Source: Rugosimonospora africana
GTDB lineage: Bacteria > Actinomycetota > Actinomycetes > Mycobacteriales > Micromonosporaceae
NCBI RefSeq assembly: GCF_016862975.1
Contig: NZ_BONZ01000085.1
Span: forward strand, 1-64,000
Length of the DNA stretch: 64,000 bases
Reading direction: 5' to 3'
Within the stretch, counting starts at the first letter, position 1. Each line of letters starts with the position of its first letter. A program made the translations under genes and the position numbers. Below are positions 43,722-52,586 of this stretch, in pieces. Below the pieces are notes generated by a model that searched no databases, was not told where the DNA came from, and saw only the letters and a list, made by a program, of their open reading frames with translations.

Positions 43722-43896
43722 CGAGAATCCGGGCAGGTTTGGCGTTCGCATACACCCGGGTACCTAGCGGCGGGCCGGCCGGAACCCGTCGCATTGCCCG
43801 GAAGGACTTGACCGGTCGACGCGGTACCCTCGGTGCGCGTCATCGGGCTGTTCGTCAATCGGGTCCCACCCGCACGACAGAGGGAGGTTCCGTGCG

Positions 43897-46800
43897 ATGA
43901 GCAGCGCCGTACAACGGCCGGCTCCCCCCGGCGGGGACGACCTCTTCTCCCTCGACGCGGAGCTCGGCCGGGACCTCGCCGCGATCGACTGGGCGGCGAC
44001 GCCGCTCGGTCCGCCCCGGCGCTGGCCGCAGAGCCTGCGGGCCGCGGTGAGCATCCTGCTGTCGTCACGGTTTCCGATGTGGATGGCTTACGGTCCGCAG
44101 CTGACGTTCTTCTGCAACGCCGCCTACCGGCGCGACACTCTCGGCCGCAAGTACCCGTGGGCGTTGGGTCGCCCGGCCAGCGAGGTGTGGGCGGAGATCT
44201 GGGCCGACATCGGCCCCCGGATCGACACCGTGCTCAGCACGGGCAAGGCGACCTGGGACGAGGCGCTGCTGCTGTTCCTCGAACGCTCGGGGTACCGCGA
44301 AGAGACGTACCACACCTTTTCCTACAGTCCGCTGCGGGATGATGACGGCGCCTTGACCGGCATGTTGTGCGTGGTCAGCGAGGACACCGAACGGGTGGTC
44401 GGCGAGCGGCGGATGGCGACCCTGCGCGACCTCGGCTCCGATCTCAGCGTGGTGCGCACCGAGCAGGAGATGCTGGCCTTCGCCAGCGAGCAGCTCGGCC
44501 GCAATCTCCGAGACCTGCCGTTCACTCTGACCTACCTGTTCGAGCCCGACGGTCACGCGTGGCTGGCCGCGTCGACGGGGATCCGCGCGGGACGTCCGGC
44601 CGCGCCGTCGATCCTGACGGCCGACGGCTCGGGCGACGTCTGGCCGGCGGCGAGGCTGGCCCGGCAGGAGCCGGTGCTGATGGACCTCGACGGTCCGCCG
44701 TTTCGCGAGCTGCCGATCGGGGACTGGCCGGAGCCGCCGAACCAGGCTCTGCTGGTACCGCTGCCGCGTCAGGGCGCCGGGCCGTACGGGTTCCTCGTCG
44801 CCGCGCTGAACCGGTACCGGCCGCTGAACGACGGCTACCGGGGATTCGTCGAATTGACCGCGGGACATGTCGCGACGGGAATCGGCAGCGCCCGCAGCTA
44901 CCGGGTGCAGCAGCGACGGGCGGAGGAGCTGGCCGAGCTGGACCGGGCCAAGACCGCCTTCTTCTCCAACATCAGCCACGAGTTCCGCACGCCGCTCACT
45001 CTGATCATGGGACCGGTACAGGAGCTGCGCGATCGGCTGCCGCCCGGCGACCAGCGTGCCCGTGACGAGGTGGAGGTGATCCACCGCAGCGGCTTGCGGC
45101 TGGGCAAGCTGGTCAACACGCTCCTGGACTTCTCCCGCATCGAGGCCGGACGCGTGCAGGCGCGGTACGAGCCGGTCGACCTGCCGGTGTTCACCGCCGA
45201 ACTCGCCAGCGTGTTCCGGGCGGCGATCGAACGCGCCGGCCTGGCCTTCGAGGTGGACTGCCCGCCCCTGGACCGGCCGGTCTACGTGGACCGCGGCATG
45301 TGGGAGAAGGTCGTCCTCAATCTGCTGAGCAACGCGTTGAAGTTCACGTTCGACGGTGGCATCCGGGTGTCGCTCGACGCCGACGGAGACCATGCCGTCG
45401 TCAGGGTGTCGGACAGCGGCGTCGGCGTACCCGTGGACGAGATGCCGCGGCTGTTCGAGCGCTTCCACCGCGTCCCGAGCGCCCGCGCGCGCTCGAACGA
45501 GGGCAGCGGCATCGGCCTCGCGCTGGTTCAGGAACTCGTGCACCTGCACGGCGGCACGATCGCCGCGCAGAGCGAGCCCGACTCCGGCACCACCTTCACC
45601 ATCCGGCTCCCCTACGGACACGCCCACCTGCCGGCGGACCAGATCGCCGAGACGACGGGCAGCCACGCCGCCACCGAGACCGCTGAGCCGTTCGTTCAGG
45701 AGGCGCTGCGCTGGCTGCCCGAGGACGCCGGTGGCTCCGGCCTGACGGCGCCGGACACCAGCGCGGTCGTACCGGCCACGGCTGCGGTCGACGGGCCCCG
45801 CGCCCGGGTACTCGTGGCCGACGACAACACCGACATGCGCGACTACCTGCGGCGGCTGCTGACCGGCCAGTACGAGGTGATCACCGTTGCCGACGGCGCG
45901 GCCGCCCTCGCCGCGGCCCGCAACCACCCACCCGACCTGATCGTCAGCGATGTCATGATGCCCGGACTGGGCGGGTTGGAACTGGTCACGGCGCTGCGCG
46001 CCGAGCCGCGGACCGCCGGCGTGCCGGTCATGCTCCTGTCCGCCCGGGCGGGTCAGGAAGCGGCCGTGGAGGGATTGTCCGCCGGTGCCGACGACTACCT
46101 GGTCAAGCCGTTCGCCGCGCAGGAATTCCTCGCCCGGGTACGGGGGAACGTCGACCTGGCACGGCTGCGCAACCACCACTCGCAGTGGCGCACGGCACTG
46201 ATCGATTCGCTCCAGGAGGGCTTCTTCGTCGCCGACGCGGACGGCACCATCGTCGAAGTCAACTCGGCCTTCACCGACATCCTCGGCTACCCGGCCGACG
46301 GCCTGCCCTATCCGGCGCCGCATCCGTGGTGGCCCGACCCGCACGCCGACTCCTCCGCTCATGAGCAGGTGACCGAGGCGTACCGGCAGGTCATCTCGGC
46401 CCCGCACGGCAGCACCGTGGTTCCGCTGCGGCACCGCGACGGGCACCGGCTCTGGGCGACGCTGGCGACCAATTCGGTACGCGACGACCGGGGCACTCGG
46501 ATGATGGTCGGCACCATCCGGGACGTCACCACCGAGCGGTACGCGGCCGCTCGCGACACCGCTCTCAACGCTATGAACGAGTGCCTGGCGAGCGCACGGA
46601 CCGTACCCGAAGTGCTCCAGGCGGCCGTCACGCGGCTGCGCCGGCAGTGGCTCGCCCCCGCCGTGTTCGCCCGCGCAGGCGCCGCCACGGTCAGCGCCCC
46701 CACTGTCGGCGCCCCCACTGTCGGCGCCCCCACTGTCGGCGCCCCCACTGTCGGCGCCGCCACTGTCGGCGCCGTCGGGGTGGTACGCGATGCGGATGCC

Positions 46801-48117
46801 GATGCCGATCCCCCCGCGGCAATGGACGGCCTGCGCGACGTCCCGCAGTCGCGCATCCTGATCGAGTCCGGCGGCGGCGGCCGGCCGATCGGCGCCGGAA
46901 CCACCGTCGACTCGCCGGTGGGACCGGTCGCGATCTGGCTCACGCTCGACCCGGCACGGGGATTCGGCACCGAGGACCAGACGCTGCTGTTGCTGCTGTG
47001 CGGGTCCCTGGCTCAGGCGCTGCACCGGGCACACGCCTTCGACCAGCAGCGCGAGGTCGCCGTGACGCTGCAACGCGCCATCCTCGGCCCAGTCGCCCTG
47101 CCGGACGGCTTCGCCGTGCGCTACCAGCCGGCGCTGGAGGTCGGCGGCGACTGGTACGACGCGGTCGACCTGCCCGACGGCCGGATCGGCATCATGGTTG
47201 GCGACTGCGTCGGTCGCGGGCTGAGCGCCGCCACCGTGATGGGACAGCTACGCAGCGCCGGCCGCGCCCTGCTGCTGCGGGCCACCGGTCCGAGCGAGGT
47301 CCTCACCGCGCTGGACCAGTTCGCCGTGCTGTTGCCCGAGGCGATCTGCACGACGGCGTTGTGCGCGATCCTCGATCCGGGCAACGGACAGCTGGTCTAC
47401 AGCAGCGCCGGTCACCCCCCGGCGATCCTGACCCTGTCCGACGGCCGGACCGAGTTGCTCGCCGCCGGGCTTGGGCTCCCCCTGGGCGTGCTGCCCGGGC
47501 GTCCGCGTCAGGAAACGAACACCGTCGTCCCACCCGGAGCGGTGCTGCTGCTCTACACCGACGGTCTCATCGAACGCCGCCGCCGTCCGCTCGAGGCGGG
47601 CATCGCCCGGGCCGCCGAAACCGTGCGGGACTACCGCGCCCTGCCCGTCGAACAGCTCGCCGACCGGTTGTTGAGCCAGATGACCAGCAGCGACGGGTAC
47701 AGCGACGACGTGGCCCTGCTCCTCTACCGGCATCCCGCCCCGCTGGACATAGCGTTCGACGCCGACGCCGGGGTGCTCGCGCCGGCGCGAACCGTGCTGC
47801 GTGCCTGGCTGCGCCGAGCCGGCGTCGACTCCCGGGTCACACAGAACGTTCTCGTCGCCGCCGGCGAGGCATGCGCCAACGCCATCGAACACGGCAACCG
47901 CGATGCCCACGGCCGGATCCACCTCGTCGCCGCCACAGCGGGAGAAGACATCCAGGTTACCGTCGCGGACACCGGGCGGTGGCTGGACGAGCAGACCAGC
48001 GAGAACCGGTACCGGGGCAACGGCATCAGGCTCATGCGAGCCCTGATGAACCACGTCGACCTGCGCACCGGCCCCACCGGCACCACCGTCACGATGTCTA
48101 CGAGGATCACGCCATGA
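43897..48117 (+). CDS. Hybrid histidine kinase/response regulator/SpoIIE phosphatase/RsbW-like fusion
   Basis: A 1406-residue signalling protein. In order: PAS-like domain (about 15-165), GAF (180-340), kinase core with FFSNISHEFRTPLTL (His near 363) and HATPase to about 575, receiver (about 637-755, phospho-Asp in LIVSDVMMP, Lys in LVKPF), PAS (765-885), and a GAF-like stretch interrupted by five APTVG repeats (46683-46779). A SpoIIE/PP2C phosphatase domain (GGDWYDAVDL, GDCVGRGLSAA) follows, then a C-terminal RsbW-like HATPase (GEACANAIEHG, RGNGIRLMRAL). It seems to join two-component sensing with the partner-switch machinery that controls alternative sigma factors. The ATG follows GAGGGAGG. 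No membrane segments, so it is cytoplasmic. Its stop overlaps the STAS gene start. Confidence 0.87.
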   Translation: MSSAVQRPAPPGGDDLFSLDAELGRDLAAIDWAATPLGPPRRWPQSLRAAVSILLSSRFPMWMAYGPQLTFFCNAAYRRDTLGRKYPWALGRPASEVWAEIWADIGPRIDTVLSTGKATWDEALLLFLERSGYREETYHTFSYSPLRDDDGALTGMLCVVSEDTERVVGERRMATLRDLGSDLSVVRTEQEMLAFASEQLGRNLRDLPFTLTYLFEPDGHAWLAASTGIRAGRPAAPSILTADGSGDVWPAARLARQEPVLMDLDGPPFRELPIGDWPEPPNQALLVPLPRQGAGPYGFLVAALNRYRPLNDGYRGFVELTAGHVATGIGSARSYRVQQRRAEELAELDRAKTAFFSNISHEFRTPLTLIMGPVQELRDRLPPGDQRARDEVEVIHRSGLRLGKLVNTLLDFSRIEAGRVQARYEPVDLPVFTAELASVFRAAIERAGLAFEVDCPPLDRPVYVDRGMWEKVVLNLLSNALKFTFDGGIRVSLDADGDHAVVRVSDSGVGVPVDEMPRLFERFHRVPSARARSNEGSGIGLALVQELVHLHGGTIAAQSEPDSGTTFTIRLPYGHAHLPADQIAETTGSHAATETAEPFVQEALRWLPEDAGGSGLTAPDTSAVVPATAAVDGPRARVLVADDNTDMRDYLRRLLTGQYEVITVADGAAALAAARNHPPDLIVSDVMMPGLGGLELVTALRAEPRTAGVPVMLLSARAGQEAAVEGLSAGADDYLVKPFAAQEFLARVRGNVDLARLRNHHSQWRTALIDSLQEGFFVADADGTIVEVNSAFTDILGYPADGLPYPAPHPWWPDPHADSSAHEQVTEAYRQVISAPHGSTVVPLRHRDGHRLWATLATNSVRDDRGTRMMVGTIRDVTTERYAAARDTALNAMNECLASARTVPEVLQAAVTRLRRQWLAPAVFARAGAATVSAPTVGAPTVGAPTVGAPTVGAATVGAVGVVRDADADADPPAAMDGLRDVPQSRILIESGGGGRPIGAGTTVDSPVGPVAIWLTLDPARGFGTEDQTLLLLLCGSLAQALHRAHAFDQQREVAVTLQRAILGPVALPDGFAVRYQPALEVGGDWYDAVDLPDGRIGIMVGDCVGRGLSAATVMGQLRSAGRALLLRATGPSEVLTALDQFAVLLPEAICTTALCAILDPGNGQLVYSSAGHPPAILTLSDGRTELLAAGLGLPLGVLPGRPRQETNTVVPPGAVLLLYTDGLIERRRRPLEAGIARAAETVRDYRALPVEQLADRLLSQMTSSDGYSDDVALLLYRHPAPLDIAFDADAGVLAPARTVLRAWLRRAGVDSRVTQNVLVAAGEACANAIEHGNRDAHGRIHLVAATAGEDIQVTVADTGRWLDEQTSENRYRGNGIRLMRALMNHVDLRTGPTGTTVTMSTRITP
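46683..46779 (+). repeat. 15-bp in-frame repeat in the hybrid kinase
   Basis: Five near-identical copies of GCCCCCACTGTCGGC encode APTVG pentads, with degenerate copies on each side, inside the GAF-like region of the hybrid kinase. Confidence 0.9.
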
Positions 48118-48443
48118 CCACTCCGCTACACATCACCACGAGCCAGGCCCCCGACGGTCGACCGCGGCTGACCGCCGTCGGCGAGATCGATATCAGCAAC
48201 ACCAAGGAATTCACCGCGAAGCTGTGCGACGCCGTCGCCCCGGGGCACCGCCTCCTCGTCGACCTGACCCTGGTGACCTATCTGGACAGCGCTGCCCTGG
48301 CCGCTCTCTTCGCGTACGCCAAACAGATCGACATCCACATCTCACCGCTCAACGAGACACTGTTCAGCTTCAGCGGTCTCTCCCAGCTGACCACCATCCG
48401 GGTCATTCCGGCGGACCAGGACCAGCCCTCGAGCGCCGGCTGA
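48114..48443 (+). CDS. STAS-domain anti-sigma-factor antagonist
   Basis: A 109-residue protein with a STAS domain: GEIDISNT near the start and LVDLTLVTYLDSAALAALF, where the conserved Ser is the expected phosphorylation site. In Bacillus-type partner switching an RsbW kinase phosphorylates this Ser and a SpoIIE phosphatase removes it. Both activities are in the upstream fusion protein, whose stop codon overlaps this start by 4 bp, so the two are expected to act together. Confidence 0.9.
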   Translation: MTTPLHITTSQAPDGRPRLTAVGEIDISNTKEFTAKLCDAVAPGHRLLVDLTLVTYLDSAALAALFAYAKQIDIHISPLNETLFSFSGLSQLTTIRVIPADQDQPSSAG

Positions 48444-48471
48444 TACACCGGCGCGACCATACTGGTCCGTC

Positions 48472-48801
48472 ATGGACCTGGACGACTACCAGCGCGGCGC
48501 CCTCCGTACTGCCGCTCCGCGTGACAAGAAGAACGAGCTGCTTCATCTGGTACTCGGGCTGGTCGGCGAATCGGGTGAGATCGCCGAGAAGTTCAAGAAG
48601 TGGGTCCGGGACCTCGGCAGCGACGAGTCGCGGATCGACCGGGCCGACATCGCCAAGGAACTCGGCGACGTGCTCTGGTACGTGGCGGTGCTCGCCGACT
48701 ACCTCGACCTGTCGCTGGACGACATCGCGGCGGCCAACCTGGCCAAGCTGGCCAGCCGCCAGAGCCGTGGCGTGCTGGGCGGCAGCGGCGACAACCGCTG
48801 A
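48472..48801 (+). CDS. MazG-like nucleotide pyrophosphohydrolase
   Basis: A 109-residue all-alpha protein of the MazG/RS21-C6 type. The metal-binding ExxE-12+-ExxD pattern reads GLVGESGEIAEKFKKW and then AKELGDVLWYV. It would hydrolyse NTPs or dNTPs to NMP and pyrophosphate; which nucleotides is unknown. CATACT ends 8 nt before the ATG, suggesting a leaderless transcript separate from the upstream genes. Confidence 0.85.
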   Translation: MDLDDYQRGALRTAAPRDKKNELLHLVLGLVGESGEIAEKFKKWVRDLGSDESRIDRADIAKELGDVLWYVAVLADYLDLSLDDIAAANLAKLASRQSRGVLGGSGDNR

Positions 48802-48933
48802 GCCATTCACTGCCGTGCCGGACTTGGCCGGTCAGCCGTCACCGAGCGTATCCAACCTTGACCGTGAGGTAACGACGTTCGTAAGATCGATGAACAACTT
48901 TATGCCCTACAGGCCATATCGAGGAGCCGCGGT

Positions 48934-50691
48934 ATGTGCGATACCGACCACCTGCTCTCGAACCAGACCGAACAGAGCGGCCTCAACCGCCGCCAGATCC
49001 TCGGGGCCATCGGCGCCCTCGGTGCGGGCGCGACCGCCGGCACCATCATCGATGCACCGCTCGCGGCGGCGAGCGGTGGAACACTCGACGACAAGACCCA
49101 GCCGGCTACCAACGCGGGCTACGAACCGCCGTCCGGTCTCGCCAAGGACTCCGGGGCGAAAAGCTCCGCGCTGTCCTGGCTCGACAACAACACCTCCAGC
49201 GTCTACGGGATGAACGACGAGGTGTGGGCGTACCACGAGCTGTCGCTGCAGGAGTGGAACTCCTCGCTGTTGCAGGCCACGTTCCTGGAGAAGCACGGGT
49301 TCACGGTGCAGTGGGGCGCGGCCGGATTCCCGACCGCGTACGTGGCGACGTACGTTGTCGGCAGCGGCAAGCCGACCATCGGGTTCAGCGTCGAATGCGA
49401 CGCGCTGCCCGGCCTGTCCCAGAACAAGGGCGTGCCTTACCACGACCCGCAGGAGTACATCGACGACGCGTTCTCGCCGACGTACGGCGTCGGGCACGGC
49501 TGCGGACACTGCGCGCTCGGCACCGCGGCGATACACGCGGCGGTCGCCACCGCGAAGGGGCTCGCCGCCAGCCGCACCGACGGCACGGTGAAGGTGTACG
49601 GCGCGACCGCCGAAGAGTACCTGCTCGGCAAGGCGTACGCCGTTTCGAGGGGCGTCTACAAGGGACTCGACGCGCTCGTCGACTGGCACCCCGGCGGCGA
49701 CACGTCGACCGGCTGGGGCTCGTCCAACGCGATGCAGTCCATCTCGTTCACTTTCCTCGGCATCGCCGGCCACGGCGGCACGCCGCTGGGCAACAAGAGC
49801 GCGCTGGACGCGGCCACCATCACCGGCATGCTGACCGAGTTCCTGCGCGAGGAGAACCTCGCGCCGTCCGGGCGCATCCACTACGCGATCCGCAACGGCG
49901 GTCAGGCGCCCAACGTGACGCCGGAGATCGCCGAGGTGTGGTACTACGTGCGCGAGGGCAGTCCGGCGCGGGTGAAGGTACTCGTCGACAAGGTCGTGAA
50001 CTGCGCCAAGGCCGCGGCGATGGCTACCCAGACCAAGCTCGTCTACAAGGTGACCAGCGGGTGCTGGAACAAGCTGCCGTCGCAGCGCGGTGCCGAGCTG
50101 ATGTACGACAACATGCAGCAGATCGGCGCCCCCGTGTTCTCCGCGGCGGACCAGGAGTTCGCCACCACGCTGCAGGGCAACATCGGCCTGGGCAGCGGCG
50201 GCTTCGCCACGCACGTCTCTCCGCTGAGCCCGCCGGATCCGATCTTCCTCGGCGGCGGCTCGACGGATGTCGCGGACATCAGCTGGCAGGCGCCGACCAT
50301 CCAGATGGGCACGCCGATCTGGCCGCAGGGCTTCAAGTCGCACACCTGGGCGGTCGCATCCTCGGCGGCGTCCGACGGTGGGCACAAGGCCCTGCTGTCG
50401 GCGGCGAAGTACCTCGCCGCGACGGCGGTCGACCTGTACACGCAGCCGACCATCCTCGGCGAGATGAAGGACGAGTTCGCGAAGCGGACGAAGAACGTGA
50501 CCTACGAGCCGCTGTTCCCGAAGGACTTCGAGCCGCCGATGTACCAGCCGCCGGACTGGTTCCTCAAGCGGACCGGCCAGCACTGGCCGCCGCCGAACAT
50601 CACCTGGCCGCGGCCGAAGGTGATTTCGAAGGAGAAGTTCGCCGACCTCGGTCCGTCGCTGCCACCCCAGGACCTGCCGCCGCTGGGCTGA
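48934..50691 (+). CDS. Exported M20-family amidohydrolase (AbgB-like)
   Basis: A 585-residue protein of the M20D/AbgB group. The N-terminus carries a likely Tat signal (NRRQILGAIGALGAGA). The family signatures are VECDALPGLSQ, GVGHGCGHCALGTAA (metal-binding HxCGH) and GATAEEYLLGKA (catalytic Glu). A dimerisation-type domain with GIAGHGGTPLGNKSAL lies in the middle. AbgB cleaves p-aminobenzoyl-glutamate; here the preference is unknown. The last 110 residues, rich in Pro and ending QDLPPLG, are longer than usual. A 15-bp-stem terminator follows. Confidence 0.83.
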   Translation: MCDTDHLLSNQTEQSGLNRRQILGAIGALGAGATAGTIIDAPLAAASGGTLDDKTQPATNAGYEPPSGLAKDSGAKSSALSWLDNNTSSVYGMNDEVWAYHELSLQEWNSSLLQATFLEKHGFTVQWGAAGFPTAYVATYVVGSGKPTIGFSVECDALPGLSQNKGVPYHDPQEYIDDAFSPTYGVGHGCGHCALGTAAIHAAVATAKGLAASRTDGTVKVYGATAEEYLLGKAYAVSRGVYKGLDALVDWHPGGDTSTGWGSSNAMQSISFTFLGIAGHGGTPLGNKSALDAATITGMLTEFLREENLAPSGRIHYAIRNGGQAPNVTPEIAEVWYYVREGSPARVKVLVDKVVNCAKAAAMATQTKLVYKVTSGCWNKLPSQRGAELMYDNMQQIGAPVFSAADQEFATTLQGNIGLGSGGFATHVSPLSPPDPIFLGGGSTDVADISWQAPTIQMGTPIWPQGFKSHTWAVASSAASDGGHKALLSAAKYLAATAVDLYTQPTILGEMKDEFAKRTKNVTYEPLFPKDFEPPMYQPPDWFLKRTGQHWPPPNITWPRPKVISKEKFADLGPSLPPQDLPPLG

Positions 50692-50735
50692 CGCTCCGGT
50701 CCACTGCCACTCATCATCGGGGGGAATGGCTCAAT

Positions 50736-50775
50736 GCCGCGGAGCCGGGCAAGGTTTGTCGCCCGGCTCCGCGGC
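50736..50775. terminator. Bidirectional terminator between M20 and TetR genes
   Basis: GCCGCGGAGCCGGGC (50736-50750) pairs perfectly with GCCCGGCTCCGCGGC (50761-50775) around a 10-nt loop, between two converging genes. Confidence 0.85.
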
Positions 50776-50818
50776 GCTCCCCCGGCCGCTCGCCGGTGTC
50801 GCGCCGCGCGACATCAGA

Positions 50819-51406
50819 TCACTGGGAGGCGACGGGGGCGAGGCCGGCGAAGGCGAGCTTGAGGACCTCGTCCACCTGTTCGGGAGCGACGGGTCGGTTG
50901 CGGAGCAGCGCCCTGTAGTACAGCGGCGCATACAGCAACTCGACCACGTCGTCGAGGTCCGCGTCGGTCCGGAGCTGGCCCTGCTCCTGCGCCCGGCGAA
51001 GCCGCTCCCGGCACGCCTGTACCCGCGGCTCGACGATGCCCTCCAGGAACGCCCTGGCCGCCTCGGGATCGTCCTGCGCGACCCCGATCAGGCTGGTGAA
51101 CGGCGTGAACCGGGGGTTGGCCAACAGCGTCACCACTGCGGTCATCTGAGTCCGCAGGTCGGCGCGCACGTCGCCGGTGTCTGGGAAGTCGGTGACGTCG
51201 CCGGCGGCCTCGTTGATGGCTTCCTGGACGACGGCCGCCTTGGACGGCCACCACCGGTAGATCGTCTGCTTGCCGACGCCGGCCCGCCTGGCGATCTCCT
51301 CCATCGACGCCTTGCCGAGCCCCTTCTCCCGGCAGATTTCGAGGGCGGCGTCCAGGATCGCTTGACGCGCTCGCTGGCTCCGCCGGTCCTGATTGGGCGT
51401 GTTCAT
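50819..51406 (-). CDS. TetR-family transcriptional regulator
   Basis: A 195-residue regulator. The N-terminal helix-turn-helix reads ASMEEIARRAGVGKQTIYRWW, and the C-terminal part resembles TetR_C_16/AcrR-like domains (RFTPFTSLIGVAQDDPEAARAFLEG). Divergent from the small membrane protein at 51637. GAGACG-type palindromes lie between the two starts, including a perfect 16-bp one, so it probably represses its neighbour and itself. Confidence 0.88.
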   Translation of the reverse strand: MNTPNQDRRSQRARQAILDAALEICREKGLGKASMEEIARRAGVGKQTIYRWWPSKAAVVQEAINEAAGDVTDFPDTGDVRADLRTQMTAVVTLLANPRFTPFTSLIGVAQDDPEAARAFLEGIVEPRVQACRERLRRAQEQGQLRTDADLDDVVELLYAPLYYRALLRNRPVAPEQVDEVLKLAFAGLAPVASQ

Positions 51407-51434
51407 GGAGCGATAGTAGCAGCGCGACGAGACG

Positions 51435-51447
51435 AGACGATCCGTCT
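51435..51447. promoter_or_regulatory. AGACG-ATC-CGTCT operator copy
   Basis: An inverted repeat of AGACG around ATC, immediately overlapping the -35 element TTGACT and preceded by further GACGAGACGA sequence. It shares the AGACG/CGTCT half-sites with the perfect palindrome at 51488. Confidence 0.6.
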
Positions 51448-51476
51448 TGACTCGGCCGAGGACGGTCTTGTACGTT
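51447..51476 (+). promoter_or_regulatory. Promoter of the 51637 gene
   Basis: TTGACT (51447-51452) and TACGTT (51471-51476) are separated by 18 bp. The promoter sits between the two candidate TetR operators, so a bound repressor would block it. Confidence 0.6.
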
Positions 51477-51487
51477 CGGAACCGCGA

Positions 51488-51503
51488 GACGAGACGTCTC
51501 GTC
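51488..51503. promoter_or_regulatory. Perfect 16-bp palindromic TetR operator
   Basis: GACGAGACGTCTCGTC is a perfect palindrome starting 12 bp after the -10 element, in the divergent region between the TetR gene and the membrane-protein gene. Size, symmetry and position are those of a TetR-family operator. Confidence 0.75.
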
Positions 51504-51636
51504 AAGTGCAAAGGCCGAGCCGGCCCGCGCCTCCGAGGACGACTCATGGCGTGGGTACCGGCTGGTCGGCGCGCGCCCCGGACCCTCGTCAACCGACTCG
51601 GGCAGCCACCAGAACGTGATCAGGAAGGAGCTCGTC

Positions 51637-52329
51637 ATGAACGAGGCGACAACGCGCCGGTACACCGGCCTGTTCGGCATCATCGCCAGCCTGTTCATCA
51701 TCGTGCAGGTCCCGCTGTACTTCCTCTACTCCGGCGCCCCGCCGGACTGGAACATCCTCACCCGCAGCCTCATCGGGATCATCGGTTGCACGCTGTTCAT
51801 CGTGTACTTCACCGGGCTGCGCCAGCTCATCCGCCAGGTCGACCCGGGGCACGACTGGGCGGCGACCGTCGTCCAGATGGCGGGGCTGCTCTGGGTGGCG
51901 ATGGTCTTCGTCCCGCAGGCGATGGAGGCCGGCGCCGCGATCTCGGTCGACCACGACATCGACACCACGACCGAGGGGCCGTTCGCACCGGCGCAGTACC
52001 TCATGCAGGGCGCGATCTCACGACTGTTGATGGCGCTGTTCCTGATCGCCCTGGCGATCACGATCTCCCGGCTCAGGTTCCTGCCGTCCTGGGTGGGACG
52101 CTCGGCGTACGTGCTCGCCGCGATCAACCTGGCCTTCGTACCCGCCGTCTTCTTCGGCGACAACGCGGCCGACTTCTACAGCGCCCAGGGCTGGGGAACC
52201 ACCGCCAGCATGGGCGCGCTGTGGAGCCTGTGGACCTTCGCGGTGAGCATCAGCACGCTGCGCAGCGCCCGCCGGGCCAACCTGGCACCGCGTCCGGCGA
52301 GCCGGCCGGTCGCGCACGCCTACCAGTAA
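51637..52329 (+). CDS. Small membrane protein of unknown function, TetR-controlled
   Basis: A 230-residue protein with about five hydrophobic helices (YTGLFGIIASLFIIVQ, SLIGIIGCTLFIVYF, MAGLLWVAMVFV, RLLMALFLIALAI and one near 175). I do not recognise a family with certainty; short membrane proteins of this kind are common in actinomycetes. The ATG follows AGGAAGGAG. Context says it is the main target of the divergent TetR regulator. A strong terminator follows. Confidence 0.72.
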   Translation: MNEATTRRYTGLFGIIASLFIIVQVPLYFLYSGAPPDWNILTRSLIGIIGCTLFIVYFTGLRQLIRQVDPGHDWAATVVQMAGLLWVAMVFVPQAMEAGAAISVDHDIDTTTEGPFAPAQYLMQGAISRLLMALFLIALAITISRLRFLPSWVGRSAYVLAAINLAFVPAVFFGDNAADFYSAQGWGTTASMGALWSLWTFAVSISTLRSARRANLAPRPASRPVAHAYQ

Positions 52330-52350
52330 CCGTTCCGACTACCAGATACA

Positions 52351-52387
52351 CGAGGGTGCCCGGGGTGATTCGACCCGGGCGCCCTCG
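52351..52387 (+). terminator. Terminator after the TetR-controlled membrane protein
   Basis: CGAGGGTGCCCGGG (52351-52364) pairs with CCCGGGCGCCCTCG (52374-52387), a 14-bp stem with one G-U wobble, 21 nt after the stop codon. Confidence 0.8.
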
Positions 52388-52586
52388 CGCCGGGGCGACC
52401 GCCGATGACCCGGTCGCCGGCTGCGCGGCCAGTGAGGCCGCCGCCGGCCGTGCCGCCGATGGCAATGACGATTCGCGAGGTTTTCTCGCGTCGACCGCCG
52501 CCTGCGGCTCCGCCGCAAAACAGCCCAAACCACTCACGCAGCGTGGTACGAAATATCCGGGGGCACGATCGCGAGGCGGACGAGCT

